The notes under the pieces are model-generated. The model saw only the letters and a list, made by a program, of their open reading frames with translations. It was not told the origin of the DNA and did not search any database. Positions 8,496 through 17,541 of a stretch of DNA of 64,000 nucleotides are shown piece after piece (the stretch's first letter is position 1; each line of letters starts with the position of its first letter). The position numbers and the translations under genes are program-made. Source of the DNA: CAYPPG01 sp964412555 (GTDB lineage Bacteria > Hinthialibacterota > Hinthialibacteria > Hinthialibacterales > Hinthialibacteraceae); NCBI GenBank assembly GCA_964412555.1, contig CAYPPG010000014.1, positions 66,033-130,032 on the forward strand, given 5' to 3'.

Positions 8496-9880
8496 ATATC
8501 AATGTACTCTCCCCGTTCGGGTACTTGTATATTGGAAAGTCCTTTCGAACGCAACCGTTGCGCCATCGCCTCACTTTGATCTGTTTCGCCGTGCACCAAA
8601 CAAAGTTGTTGGAGTGTGTTTTTCGACGCCAGTACGAAGGTATCCAGCCCATTCATGTCGGCATGCGCGCTGAAAGCATTGATAATCCGTACTTCCGCTT
8701 CCAAGGAATGCTCCAACCCGAAAATGCGGACAGTTGACTGGCGTTCCACGATTTTTCTTCCCAACGTGTGCTTTGCCTGAAAACCGACAATGAGGATGAT
8801 GTTATCGGGATTGCCGATATTGTTTCGCAAATGATGCAAAATCCTCCCCCCTTCACACATTCCGGAAGCGGAGATAATAACCATAGGGCCGTCTTGGTCA
8901 TTCAGGGCTTGAGAATCTTCTTTGCTGCTAATCATTTCCAAATCGGGAAAATCGAACGGATCTTCACGGGCATCGAACATACTCAAAATCTCTTCATCAA
9001 AGCATTCGGGATGGAGGCGGAAGATTTGAGTTACTCGAACCGTCAAAGGGCTGTCAACGTAAACGGGGATACGGGGAATTTTGTTCTGTTTTAATAATTT
9101 TCTCAGGCTGTAGATGATTTCCTGTGCACGTTCGAGCGCGAAAGAAGGAATGATGAGTTTGCTTTTGCGTTTGTAGACGGTATTGATCGCATCTGCAAGA
9201 CGGTCGTCCGCTACTTCGAAGGGATCGTGCTTCCGGTTTCCATACGTGCTTTCCATCAACAGGATTTCGGCGTTATCGATCAATGTCGGATCGCATAAAA
9301 TCGGGAGATATTTGCGTCCGATGTCTCCGCTAAACACCAGCCGGCGTTGTTTTCCGGATTCCTCGATATCGAGCACGACGATGGCCGAACCCAAGACATG
9401 ACCGGCATCGTACAGCGTCATTGTCACTCCATCCATCAGAGGAAACGGGCGTCCATAGTTGAGAGCGATGAATTGTTTTAAACATTTCTCTACATCATCG
9501 TATCCATAGATCGGTTGGATATGCTGTCCGGGATCCTTTGCGATCTTTTTATTGAAGAATTCCGCATCCTTTTCCTGAATATGGGCGCTGTCCATCAACA
9601 TAACCGCACACAGATCCCGCGTAGCAAGAGTCGTGATGATATCGCCATCATATTTTCTGCACAACAAAGGAATATTGCCGCTGTGATCGATATGGGCGTG
9701 TGACAAAACCATGACATCCACATTTTCGGGAGCGAAGGGAAGATTACGGTTCAACTTGTTTGATTCTTCCCGCCGACCTTGATGGAGTCCGCAATCCAAT
9801 AAAATTCGTTTCCCATTGACTTCAATCAAATGCATCGAACCGGTTACACCACCGGCGGCGCCAAGAAAATGAATTCGCAT
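8492..9880 (-). CDS. Beta-CASP metallo-beta-lactamase RNA nuclease (CPSF73/YSH1-like)
   Basis: About 462 residues. The N-terminus MRIHFLGAAGGVTGSMHLIEV is typical of this family. The metal-binding motif SHAHIDHSG is present, followed by DAGHVLGSA and a beta-CASP domain with FALERAQEI, then SASGMCEGGRILHHL and the C-terminal histidine motif FSAHAD. These are the motifs of RNA-processing exo/endonucleases, so the likely role is zinc-dependent RNA cleavage in the cytoplasm. The ATG at 9880 is preferred over an upstream TTG at 9901, because AAAGGA lies five bases before it. The stop shares TTAA with the convergent gene. A small cluster of palindromic repeats lies behind its start. Confidence 0.9.
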   Translation of the reverse strand: MRIHFLGAAGGVTGSMHLIEVNGKRILLDCGLHQGRREESNKLNRNLPFAPENVDVMVLSHAHIDHSGNIPLLCRKYDGDIITTLATRDLCAVMLMDSAHIQEKDAEFFNKKIAKDPGQHIQPIYGYDDVEKCLKQFIALNYGRPFPLMDGVTMTLYDAGHVLGSAIVVLDIEESGKQRRLVFSGDIGRKYLPILCDPTLIDNAEILLMESTYGNRKHDPFEVADDRLADAINTVYKRKSKLIIPSFALERAQEIIYSLRKLLKQNKIPRIPVYVDSPLTVRVTQIFRLHPECFDEEILSMFDAREDPFDFPDLEMISSKEDSQALNDQDGPMVIISASGMCEGGRILHHLRNNIGNPDNIILIVGFQAKHTLGRKIVERQSTVRIFGLEHSLEAEVRIINAFSAHADMNGLDTFVLASKNTLQQLCLVHGETDQSEAMAQRLRSKGLSNIQVPERGEYIDI

Positions 9881-9958
9881 AATTATCCTTTCCACGTACA
9901 AAATTGACTGACAATATCGTTTACTTCCCGAGGCAGTGTTGAACTTCTATCGGGTAAA

Positions 9959-10038
9959 GCAAGCGTCTCGTTTGCCTCATCGATACAAGCGGGGACGCCT
10001 GTTCTATCTACAATTGATAAAGGCGGGAACACCTGTTC
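9959..10038. repeat. Cluster of three GC-rich hairpin-like repeats
   Basis: GCAAGCG-TCT-CGTTTGC (9959-9975) is a 7-bp stem with one G-T pair. It is followed by two related copies, GCGGGGACGCCTGTTCT (from 9989) and GCGGGAACACCTGTTCT (from 10023), which differ at two positions. They lie in the gap between the starts of the nuclease and the end of the Lrp-like gene. Style and setting match other palindromic intergenic elements in the window. Confidence 0.5.
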
Positions 10039-10079
10039 TTCTCACAAATAAAAATTGGGATAATTTGCTCTTGATTAAA

Positions 10080-10367
10080 TCAAGAAAGCGATTCGCCACC
10101 GATATTAAATATCCGATCCAGATCGTAATTACTGAATTGGCGAAATGCGAACAAGGTCGTCGTTTTCGTAATTCCCTTGACGGTGATCATATCATCGGTG
10201 ACGAGTTTGGCGAGTTCTTCATTTTGTTTGACACGAGCCACTGCCACGAGATCCCAATCTCCTGTCACACTATAGACTTCCGCAATGCCTTTTAGATTCA
10301 AAATTTCCTGCGCGGCACTCGCTATATGATCGCGTTCGGCGTTGATGAGTATGAATGCGGTCACCAT
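10080..10367 (-). CDS. Stand-alone Lrp/AsnC ligand-binding (RAM) domain protein
   Basis: 95 residues from the ATG at 10367 (GGAG eight bases upstream); earlier in-frame starts lack a ribosome site. The sequence MVTAFILINAE...LNLKGIAEVYSVTGDWDLVAVARV...ITKTTTLFAF is the alpha/beta RAM domain of Lrp/AsnC regulators, which binds amino acids and oligomerises. The DNA-binding helix-turn-helix is absent. Proteins of this size are known as SMLs (stand-alone RAM) and may modulate full-length Lrp proteins. It is transcribed divergently from the big secreted protein at 10544. Confidence 0.85.
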   Translation of the reverse strand: MVTAFILINAERDHIASAAQEILNLKGIAEVYSVTGDWDLVAVARVKQNEELAKLVTDDMITVKGITKTTTLFAFRQFSNYDLDRIFNIGGESLS

Positions 10368-10455
10368 CTTCCAGTCTCCTTTTATAAGAGAGTATGATGA
10401 GAATATGGTAGCATCGATGGAAAGAAACGCACAGCGGTTATAAAAGTTCATATCC

Positions 10456-10485
10456 TTGAGAAATCTTACCATCATATGTTACAAT
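10456..10485 (+). promoter_or_regulatory. Probable sigma-70 promoter for the gene at 10544
   Basis: TTGAGA at 10456-10461, an 18-base spacer, and TACAAT at 10480-10485, about 58 bases upstream of the ATG at 10544. Confidence 0.5.
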
Positions 10486-10543
10486 AGATGGAATTCGTAA
10501 GCGGTTTATTTTTAAAACATTCTAGTTAGAGGAGGAAAGAATT

Positions 10544-13051
10544 ATGAGGTTATCTTTGTCACTTCTTATTGTTCTCCTAGGAAGCGTAACAGCTATTGCA
10601 CAAGAACCAATTGGAATTTTTGACAATCATGTCGATGTAGGAGAACCGGCGATCCCCGGTTTTGCAGATTACAAATCCGACAGTGATATCTACTCTGTTG
10701 ATGCAGTGGGGGAAACCATCGGGGATGAAAGTTATACCGATCAATTTCATTTCGTGTACAAGGAAATGAATGGCAGTTTCGCCATTGAAGGCGCTCCTAT
10801 CCCGGCTGGAATTGGCCAAGGGGGATTGATGATCCGTCATAATTTGGATGCAGATGCGGCCCATGTTTCCATTTTATTGGGGGATGATTTCACCGTGCAT
10901 CCGAGATTCCGTACGATCCAAGGCGGCGGAACGGTTTTTGATGGAGAAACGGATCCCGGCGGATTGACAGCGGATCATACCGGCAGAATACGTCTGGAAA
11001 AGCTGGGGAACAGCATTTATCTGTATACCTTCAATGAAGCGGGTGAAAAAGTCCTACTCCAAAGCGAAGTGGTTCCGTTCGAGAATACGGTTTTTGCAGG
11101 ATTGGCCGCCACCGCGAACACCGGGACCGATTTTGGATTATTTGACTTTGAAGAAGTATCTATTGAAGAATTGCCCCTGAATGTGTATCGCACACTCCCG
11201 ACAGAAGAGTTCGAAGCCGGTGCCAGCCTTACCGGCATACAAGTCACGGCAAGTGTGCGCGAGGGACAAACTGCCGATACCACGGTTCATGAAGTGGTTC
11301 CCCCAGGCGCGACGATCTCGAACGTCAATGTTTCAACAGGGAGTGTCACAACGAATGAGGATGGGAGTATCGATTGGACACTGACCGGCTTATCCGGAGA
11401 AGCAGTTCTTACTTACGATATACAACTTGGAAATGGAGCTTCCGCCGTATGGCAGGGAACATTCAATGACGGTTCGAACGCAGAAAGTTTTATCGGAGCG
11501 GACACGATCCTACCGAAAAGTCCCCAAATCGAACCGCGTGAGTCCTTTGAAGTGGATCGATTCCTACCCACGGTCATGCAAGCAGAATGGGCAACCCCGA
11601 TTGGAGACAACGATTTCGGTTTGATGGTCGATCCGCACACTCGCAGCGGAATTACCCTCATTTCGATGGACGAATACTCCAATGACACGCTGCTCGAATT
11701 TGTCTTGAATATTCCCGAAGACGGAACCTATTATTTCTTCGGCAATGTACGTGCGGAAGATGGAACCAGCGATTCGTTTCACGTCGAAGTGGATGCTCCA
11801 CCGATTGGGGATGATTCATCGCGGTGGGGGGTGAGCAGCCGAAAGCAGTTCAGCATCGAATGGACTAGCAGCGAGGATCCCTCTCTTGATCCCCGCCCGT
11901 TTGAACTCTCCGTTGGTGAACACGCTCTCTATATCGGCAATCGTGAAGACGGCACTAGTATCGATTGGATTGCCATAACCAATGATCCCAATCTCGATTT
12001 GAGCACCTATAGTCAAGATTTACATGGTATGATTACAAGAACAATTCCAAATAATTTATTGGACCCCGGAGAAACGAAAGCGGCAGTGGAATTAAGCGCC
12101 TATATTCAAGCTGGTATCACCGAAGCAGTAAACGTTCTTGAAGTGTTACCTGCCGGTTTCTCCGTGGAAGACTTGAATGCTTCCGATGGGAATGCCACTG
12201 TCAATTCGGATGGCAGTATCTCTTGGAATCTCAGTGGTGTCACGGGAACAGAAGCAACATTGAGTTATACGGCCGTCGCGCCGTCACCCGATCCAAATAT
12301 CTTTACCTTTGAAGGAACCATGACAATCGGTTCGGATACTCCGATTCAAACGAGTGGAGACGCTGTCCTGGGCATCCGAAAAGAGCCGTCGGGGAAAACG
12401 GTATATCTTATCCGGCGGATCAGCGCCAACATAACAGCCGAAGTCTTGATGAGTTTTTATCTGCAAGCGGTTTTCGGAGCTACCGTGCAAGAGTTCGATG
12501 ACACGAATGCGCCTGGATATGAAATGCCCGGTGATTTGACGGGCGCCGATTTCCTGATCGTGGCGGAATCTGTCAGTTCGGGAAACGTCGGGAATATGAA
12601 TTATCATGTTGACAGTGAAATTCCGATATTCACACCGGAAGCCTATCTGTACGATGATTTCCTGAATCAACCGGGTGAAGGATTCGGGACGGCGGATGAC
12701 ACCGAAATCGAGATCGTGGACAATAGCCATCCGATCACGGAAGGTTTCGATTTGGGAGTAATCACCGCATTCGAAGAAGAAATGTGGATGGGACACATGG
12801 ATGACCCTCCGGCAGGTGTAAAAGTCCTGGCAACTGCACCAGGAGCCCCCAACCGCGCAAGGCTGTGGGTAGTGGAAGCCGGTGAAACCGTCAACGGTCA
12901 AACGGTTCCCGGACTGCGAATTGGCGCTTTCCTGCAAAATACGGGATTTGCCGTTCTAACCAGCCAAGGCCGCCAACTTATGGCGCAGGCTTTTGCCTAT
13001 GCATTGAATGAAGAACCGCCGGTATCCGTGAACGATTATATGATTTATTAA
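10544..13051 (+). CDS. Large secreted multidomain protein with C-terminal tag
   Basis: 835 residues with an excellent ribosome site (GAGGAGG) and signal peptide MRLSLSLLIVLLGSVTAIAQ. By eye the domains are: a laminin-G/DUF1349-like sandwich at about 21-210 (IQGGGTVFDGETDPGG); a DUF11-like beta-sandwich at about 215-320 (GIQVTASV...GSIDWTLTGLSGEAVLTYD); a carbohydrate-binding-like domain at about 340-485 (ADGTSDSFHVEVD type); a second DUF11-like copy at about 500-600; and a C-terminal alpha/beta domain at about 615-825 with GADFLIVAES and HPITEGF, resembling ThuA/GATase-like domains. The extreme C-terminus is EEPPVSVNDYMIY, matching the window's W/Y-x-I-Y tag. The DUF11-like modules are shared with the convergent CotH-type protein. 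Confidence 0.75.
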   Translation: MRLSLSLLIVLLGSVTAIAQEPIGIFDNHVDVGEPAIPGFADYKSDSDIYSVDAVGETIGDESYTDQFHFVYKEMNGSFAIEGAPIPAGIGQGGLMIRHNLDADAAHVSILLGDDFTVHPRFRTIQGGGTVFDGETDPGGLTADHTGRIRLEKLGNSIYLYTFNEAGEKVLLQSEVVPFENTVFAGLAATANTGTDFGLFDFEEVSIEELPLNVYRTLPTEEFEAGASLTGIQVTASVREGQTADTTVHEVVPPGATISNVNVSTGSVTTNEDGSIDWTLTGLSGEAVLTYDIQLGNGASAVWQGTFNDGSNAESFIGADTILPKSPQIEPRESFEVDRFLPTVMQAEWATPIGDNDFGLMVDPHTRSGITLISMDEYSNDTLLEFVLNIPEDGTYYFFGNVRAEDGTSDSFHVEVDAPPIGDDSSRWGVSSRKQFSIEWTSSEDPSLDPRPFELSVGEHALYIGNREDGTSIDWIAITNDPNLDLSTYSQDLHGMITRTIPNNLLDPGETKAAVELSAYIQAGITEAVNVLEVLPAGFSVEDLNASDGNATVNSDGSISWNLSGVTGTEATLSYTAVAPSPDPNIFTFEGTMTIGSDTPIQTSGDAVLGIRKEPSGKTVYLIRRISANITAEVLMSFYLQAVFGATVQEFDDTNAPGYEMPGDLTGADFLIVAESVSSGNVGNMNYHVDSEIPIFTPEAYLYDDFLNQPGEGFGTADDTEIEIVDNSHPITEGFDLGVITAFEEEMWMGHMDDPPAGVKVLATAPGAPNRARLWVVEAGETVNGQTVPGLRIGAFLQNTGFAVLTSQGRQLMAQAFAYALNEEPPVSVNDYMIY

Positions 13052-13077
13052 CTTAATAATTCTTAAATTTCGATTAT

Positions 13078-13102
13078 AGGGGTATCTGAAAAAGGTACCC
13101 CT
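13078..13102 (+). terminator. Hairpin between convergent secreted-protein genes
   Basis: AGGGGTA (13078-13084) pairs with TACCCCT (13096-13102) across an 11-base loop, followed by TCTCTTTATT. It serves the plus-strand gene ending at 13051 and sits just before the stop of the minus-strand gene. Confidence 0.6.
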
Positions 13103-13113
13103 TCTCTTTATTC

Positions 13114-16029
13114 TCAATAAATTTCCCATCTCATCACCTTCGTTTCAGAATCAAAGGTATCGGAAAACACAACTTTTCCATTGACGAGAACTTCGAAATT
13201 GTCGAATTGAGATGTCAATCCATTCAGCGAGCTGCCGGTAAGGCCAGGATACCCGGGGGATCGTTGAGCCAAACGGGGATCTTCCCAGACGATTTGAAAC
13301 GGTTTTTCATTGGCTCCTGTTTTCCGAATGCGCCCCAGCAACCGCGCGCCCTCGGCTTGAAGGATCATGGTATACCATTCTCCGATTTCCCACGAATAAT
13401 CCCCGTTTGTTCCCCACGCAACCAGATCGTTGAGAAGATCGACGCTGCCAGTATCGTTATGGAAAAGAAGATTCAACCCCCTTTCCCCATCGTTCGGATT
13501 GACTCGAACCGCGACACCGGCGCGAGCGAGATCTTGATTTTCCCAATCCACCATGCGCACATCGGCTTTGACGGTGTAATCCCCCGTTCCGAAATTTCGC
13601 CCCACCCAAACATGTTTCGGATCAGTGTTGGAATCCGAATAACATGTCAATACGCCGTCCGTTACAGCCCACAGACCGGCGCCTACAACCCAATCGGAAT
13701 CCAGCCCACCGCTTGGAAGCGAATATTGGATTTCCGAATCGGCGATTGGATATTCCGTTTCTCTATCGGCAGCCGTGCCTTCAAGGGTTGCTTTAAAAGG
13801 CGGATTGGAAAGAGGAGCTGTCAAATCATAGGTCAAAACAGCCTCACCGGTAAAATCGGAAATACTCCAAGTAATCGTATTGGAACTAATAGATACAATG
13901 CCGGTGTTCGCACGAACATTGGATACGGAAAATCGATCCGGAATGTTTTCTTTTACTGTTGCAAATATTCCTTTTTCCTCGATGGATTGAACAACAACTT
14001 GAATCCCCACTATTGTCGAACCGGCTTGGTAAGTATTCCGCGGCAAAATCCGCTCTGCCATAAATGAAGTCGGAAAATGTGTCCGTAAAAATTGATGGCG
14101 ATTGTGGAGGAAAAAACGCATGGTGTCATACGATTCCGTAATTTGGTTACGCCGGGTACGGCGAGTGCTGCCGGTATAGGATTCGAGCAAATCCAGATCG
14201 TCGAGTAGCAACTGTTCTTTTTCATCGATCATTCCGCCAATGCGCTCTTCAGAAAATAAGCCGTCCAATGCTTCTTTCACCCGGCGTACATATTCCTGAT
14301 GGAGTTCCGGATCCATATGAAACGGGCGGCTGATGGGGCCAATCAGATTCCGATTGATCAATTCCGGAGAGCCGGGCGCATGGCCGGTCAGTGGAAAATC
14401 GACCGGCATTTTCCAGAACATCGGATCGGAATCAGTAAAACCGAAGGTTTTATCCAAATCCCAAGGAATGATTTCCCACTGATCAATGGGAGAAGGATTA
14501 TGATAGAGAAACATGTTGTTCTTGATGCCGTCCCAATGGCTCATCAAATTCAAAGCGACCTCATATCCCATGATTTCATCGATTACTAGATACTTGCGCA
14601 GCGATTCGGAAAGATTCGTACGGTTGTTTCGATTCACATTCTTAAAGAGTTCCCGGTAATCATCATCGCCTTCATCGAGGTTGGTCTTTTTGGAATAACC
14701 GCCGGGTTCGTTGTAAGCGATTTTGTAGATGTTGCCGTCCGCATCCCGGTTGTTGATGCGAAGAAATTGTTCATTTGGTTGCTGCACATATATCCGTTGA
14801 GTGTGATTGCCGCGCTCGATGACTCGCAGCCATTCACTTTGCAGCGACAAGACACCAAAGTCTTCAAAAATACGAAATGAAAGTTGCTCCACATGAGGCG
14901 ATTGCGGACCGGCAGTGGTACCGCCTCCAGGTCTTTCAGGAATAATATTCAGTGTGCGATTCCCAAGTAGTTCTTCTCCCTTGATAAACTTTATTTTTTG
15001 CCCATTACGCGAATTGATAACACGCGCCCCATCGCGAACAAGAACCGGCTCATTTCCGAGAGGCTTATACACAGCTCCGCTTATCATCATCGTTTGATTC
15101 TGGATATGCGTTGCGATACCGGGATACATCCATAAAATTGGAAGCCGAGCCGGGATCTCATCATACACAAAGTAACTTTCAAAGGGACGCGGCTCAGAAA
15201 CATGAGGCAACCGAATTTCTTGTCCATCGAGTAACTTCACATTCAAGCCGAACCGAATTAACGATTGAGACGGCTGCTTGGGAACTTCGGCATAATAAGC
15301 ACTGATATCGCCTGCCATTTCACGAAAGGACATTGGAAGAGTAAATGTATCTCGTACTGTTGTGTTTCGAATCACTTCCACTAGTAAAGAAGCGGAAGCG
15401 ATAAGGTCGGAACCGTCCAAGAATATTTCGGCCTGCACCGCATCTGCAGATGATGGATACGGCGGATCGAGTTGATAGGAAACAATGGTCGGTTTGGGAG
15501 GTGTTCCATTCACCGTATTCACTCGTGCGGGAGTTCCTCCATCTTGGAGAGAAGCACGCCAGGAATGATGGTCATCTGTCATTAGGTTCGGTGAAATACG
15601 TTCCAACGTTGCGCCATATCCATCCGCTCCGCGCGACCAGGGCGGATCATCGCTGTAAGTCATACTATCAACGATGGTTCCATCGGGCGAGCGAAGGATT
15701 ATCGATTCACCGCTGTTAGAAAGTTTCCCAATAAAAGGACCGGTTTTTGAAATATTCCGCCAAGCCCGATGAGAAGGATCCCGTACCACTAAAACATAAG
15801 CATGAGATCGAATAGTTGTTCCGCTCGGAAAAGAAAACGCCACCCCATCGGTAAATGCATACCCTGATAGATCGATCGTTTTCGAGGTCGGATTGTAAAG
15901 TTCGATGAATTCCGTCGGCACGTCTTCAGGCGGATGATAGTAAATCTCATTGATGACAACATCATTAGCAGCAAAAACATAAGGAAGAAAAACGACGAAC
16001 AACTCTAAAAGCCAAACTAAACGGATCAC
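13114..16029 (-). CDS. Secreted lamin-tail / CotH-kinase-like protein with C-terminal tag
   Basis: About 971 residues. The signal peptide is IRLVWLLELFVVFLPYVFA. A lamin-tail domain at about 20-145 has VINEIYYHPPEDVPTEFIELYN and LSGYAFTDG. A CotH region (about 290-640) carries NGNIYK-like, YEVALNLMSHWDGIKNN and WEIIPWDLDKTFG motifs. In that family, CotH proteins are atypical protein kinases of the cell surface. A DUF11-like sandwich follows (about 690-760; GIQVVVQ...GEAVLTYDL), then a concanavalin/laminin-G-like domain. The protein ends SETKVMRWEIY, the divergent member of the shared tag. I prefer a GTG at 16029 with AAAGGA nine bases upstream; a TTG at 16056 (MKKRKGK) is the alternative. Confidence 0.8.
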   Translation of the reverse strand: MIRLVWLLELFVVFLPYVFAANDVVINEIYYHPPEDVPTEFIELYNPTSKTIDLSGYAFTDGVAFSFPSGTTIRSHAYVLVVRDPSHRAWRNISKTGPFIGKLSNSGESIILRSPDGTIVDSMTYSDDPPWSRGADGYGATLERISPNLMTDDHHSWRASLQDGGTPARVNTVNGTPPKPTIVSYQLDPPYPSSADAVQAEIFLDGSDLIASASLLVEVIRNTTVRDTFTLPMSFREMAGDISAYYAEVPKQPSQSLIRFGLNVKLLDGQEIRLPHVSEPRPFESYFVYDEIPARLPILWMYPGIATHIQNQTMMISGAVYKPLGNEPVLVRDGARVINSRNGQKIKFIKGEELLGNRTLNIIPERPGGGTTAGPQSPHVEQLSFRIFEDFGVLSLQSEWLRVIERGNHTQRIYVQQPNEQFLRINNRDADGNIYKIAYNEPGGYSKKTNLDEGDDDYRELFKNVNRNNRTNLSESLRKYLVIDEIMGYEVALNLMSHWDGIKNNMFLYHNPSPIDQWEIIPWDLDKTFGFTDSDPMFWKMPVDFPLTGHAPGSPELINRNLIGPISRPFHMDPELHQEYVRRVKEALDGLFSEERIGGMIDEKEQLLLDDLDLLESYTGSTRRTRRNQITESYDTMRFFLHNRHQFLRTHFPTSFMAERILPRNTYQAGSTIVGIQVVVQSIEEKGIFATVKENIPDRFSVSNVRANTGIVSISSNTITWSISDFTGEAVLTYDLTAPLSNPPFKATLEGTAADRETEYPIADSEIQYSLPSGGLDSDWVVGAGLWAVTDGVLTCYSDSNTDPKHVWVGRNFGTGDYTVKADVRMVDWENQDLARAGVAVRVNPNDGERGLNLLFHNDTGSVDLLNDLVAWGTNGDYSWEIGEWYTMILQAEGARLLGRIRKTGANEKPFQIVWEDPRLAQRSPGYPGLTGSSLNGLTSQFDNFEVLVNGKVVFSDTFDSETKVMRWEIY

Positions 16030-16209
16030 TGAACACTTTCCTTTTCGTTTCTTCAAACAATATCTTAAATGGGTACTTCTGTCAGTAGTATAGACAAGTA
16101 AAAAAATAGATCGATATGTATAATTTTACAGCTTCAAAAGCCTGTGGCAACAAGGCCTATCTCGCTATAATTATCCTCAGAAATAAATCATAGAGAGGGG
16201 GCGTAATCC

Positions 16210-17424
16210 TTGTTAGACAGCACTGTAATAGACGATTTGGGATTGAAATGGATCATACTTAAAGGCCGAATTGACAGTATCACTGCACCGGATATTCAAG
16301 CACAAGTGAAAGAACTGATTGCTCAAGGCGAACGAATACTCGTTGCCAATTTGGAAGATGTAAATTACATGAGTAGTGCAGGTCTACGAGTACTCGTCTC
16401 TTCTCAACAACAATTGAAAAAAGCAGGGGGAGAAATCATTCTCTATCGGGCAAGCGAAAATATACTCGAGCTGTTCCGCATGAGCAGTTTCGATAAAATT
16501 TTCAAAATTCTCGACACTCGCGAAGAAATCCAGTCTCTTTTCGACACAACCACCGCACTCGAGAATATCGGTACTCAGAATATCAATGGCATTGCACTCC
16601 GATACACCAAAAAACAAGTTCCGCCGGGAAAATTATTCACGATTGGTTCTCAAGCCAAACTCCCTCATGCTCAATATGCAAAAGAAGATATGGTTACTCT
16701 GAAAGCCAATGATATTCAATTTGGAACCGGATTAGCCTCTTTGGGAGCGAATTTTGATGAATGTAAAGATTTTTTCGGAGAAGCATTGATCATTCATCGA
16801 CATTTTTTTTTCTACCCGGCAGTGAAACGGCCGGCCGTCGATTTCATGCTTTGCTCCCAAGAAGATTCCAATCTGGAATATCAATTCCTGCACGGCTTCG
16901 GATTTAACGGAGATTACGCCACTACATTATCATTTGAAGGATCGGATGGATTTGTGGAACTCCATGAATTGATCGACGCATTTTTCACCATTTCGGAAGC
17001 CAACAAAATCGGGATTGTTTTATTGGGAGAAAGCAAAGGTTTTTGGGGGATGCATCTCAAACAGGTTCCCATCATTGAAAATCAGCCACAAAACGGTAAG
17101 GAAATTTTCGATTCGGAGAATTTTACCGGTTGGATGAATTTCCCGGTCGAACCGGACGCTGTCAACAATATCGTCGCCGCTGTCGGCATTGCCGTGAAAG
17201 AACTCGAAACGGAAAAATCGGATATTCAGGAATTGATTGCAAAAGGCGGAAATTTTCACTTGCATGGCGGGCTTTTTGATAAAGAACCGCTCAGCAAAAA
17301 TCATGAACAGTTCGAGAACGAATTGCAACGGGTGCTAACGCAACTCGAAGCATTCAAAGTCCAGCACATTCTCGGACAAAGCCGGTTTAGCAGCGGCTTG
17401 GCGGGAATTATCGAATTGGAGTAA
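16210..17424 (+). CDS. STAS-domain protein fused to an unknown C-terminal domain
   Basis: 404 residues from a TTG with GAGGGGG upstream. Residues 1-110 are a STAS anti-sigma-factor-antagonist domain (RIDSITAPDIQAQV; VANLEDVNYMSSAGLRVLVSS), including the phosphorylatable-Ser context MSSAGLR. Residues about 120-404 form a second, unrecognised domain without membrane spans (GIALRYTKKQVPPGKLF; GFGFNGDYATTLSFEGSDGF; WGMHLKQVP; TGWMNFPVEPDAVNNIV). In partner-switching systems, STAS proteins are dephosphorylated by PP2C phosphatases such as the one encoded at 22164. This gene opens the block that leads to that phosphatase. The C-terminal domain may be the output or sensor part, which is inference. 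Confidence 0.8.
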   Translation: MLDSTVIDDLGLKWIILKGRIDSITAPDIQAQVKELIAQGERILVANLEDVNYMSSAGLRVLVSSQQQLKKAGGEIILYRASENILELFRMSSFDKIFKILDTREEIQSLFDTTTALENIGTQNINGIALRYTKKQVPPGKLFTIGSQAKLPHAQYAKEDMVTLKANDIQFGTGLASLGANFDECKDFFGEALIIHRHFFFYPAVKRPAVDFMLCSQEDSNLEYQFLHGFGFNGDYATTLSFEGSDGFVELHELIDAFFTISEANKIGIVLLGESKGFWGMHLKQVPIIENQPQNGKEIFDSENFTGWMNFPVEPDAVNNIVAAVGIAVKELETEKSDIQELIAKGGNFHLHGGLFDKEPLSKNHEQFENELQRVLTQLEAFKVQHILGQSRFSSGLAGIIELE

Positions 17425-17427
17425 TTC

Positions 17428-17480
17428 GGGCAATCACGCAGGATTGCCCCTACTGTAAGGGGAGACTTATGTGTCTCCCC
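17428..17480. repeat. Tandem pair of perfect GC-rich hairpins (REP-like doublet)
   Basis: GGGCAATC-acgcag-GATTGCCC (17428-17449) and GGGGAGAC-ttatgt-GTCTCCCC (17459-17480). Both have perfect 8-bp stems and 6-base loops, separated by 9 bases. They lie right after the STAS fusion gene. They could terminate transcription or act as REP/BIME-like elements; similar doublets occur at 48114 and 63933. Confidence 0.7.
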
Positions 17481-17541
17481 GATATTCGTTGTGAGTTATA
17501 TGCATTTCAAACATTAAAAATTTAATTAAAAGAGAAGAATC

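Noticed and set aside
9936..10295. Plus-strand 119-codon frame
   Set aside because: It crosses the palindromic repeats and is antisense to the well-supported Lrp-type gene.
16057..16209. Promoter with TATAAT near 16168
   Set aside because: A good -10 is present but no convincing -35 at 16-18 bases, so it was not called.
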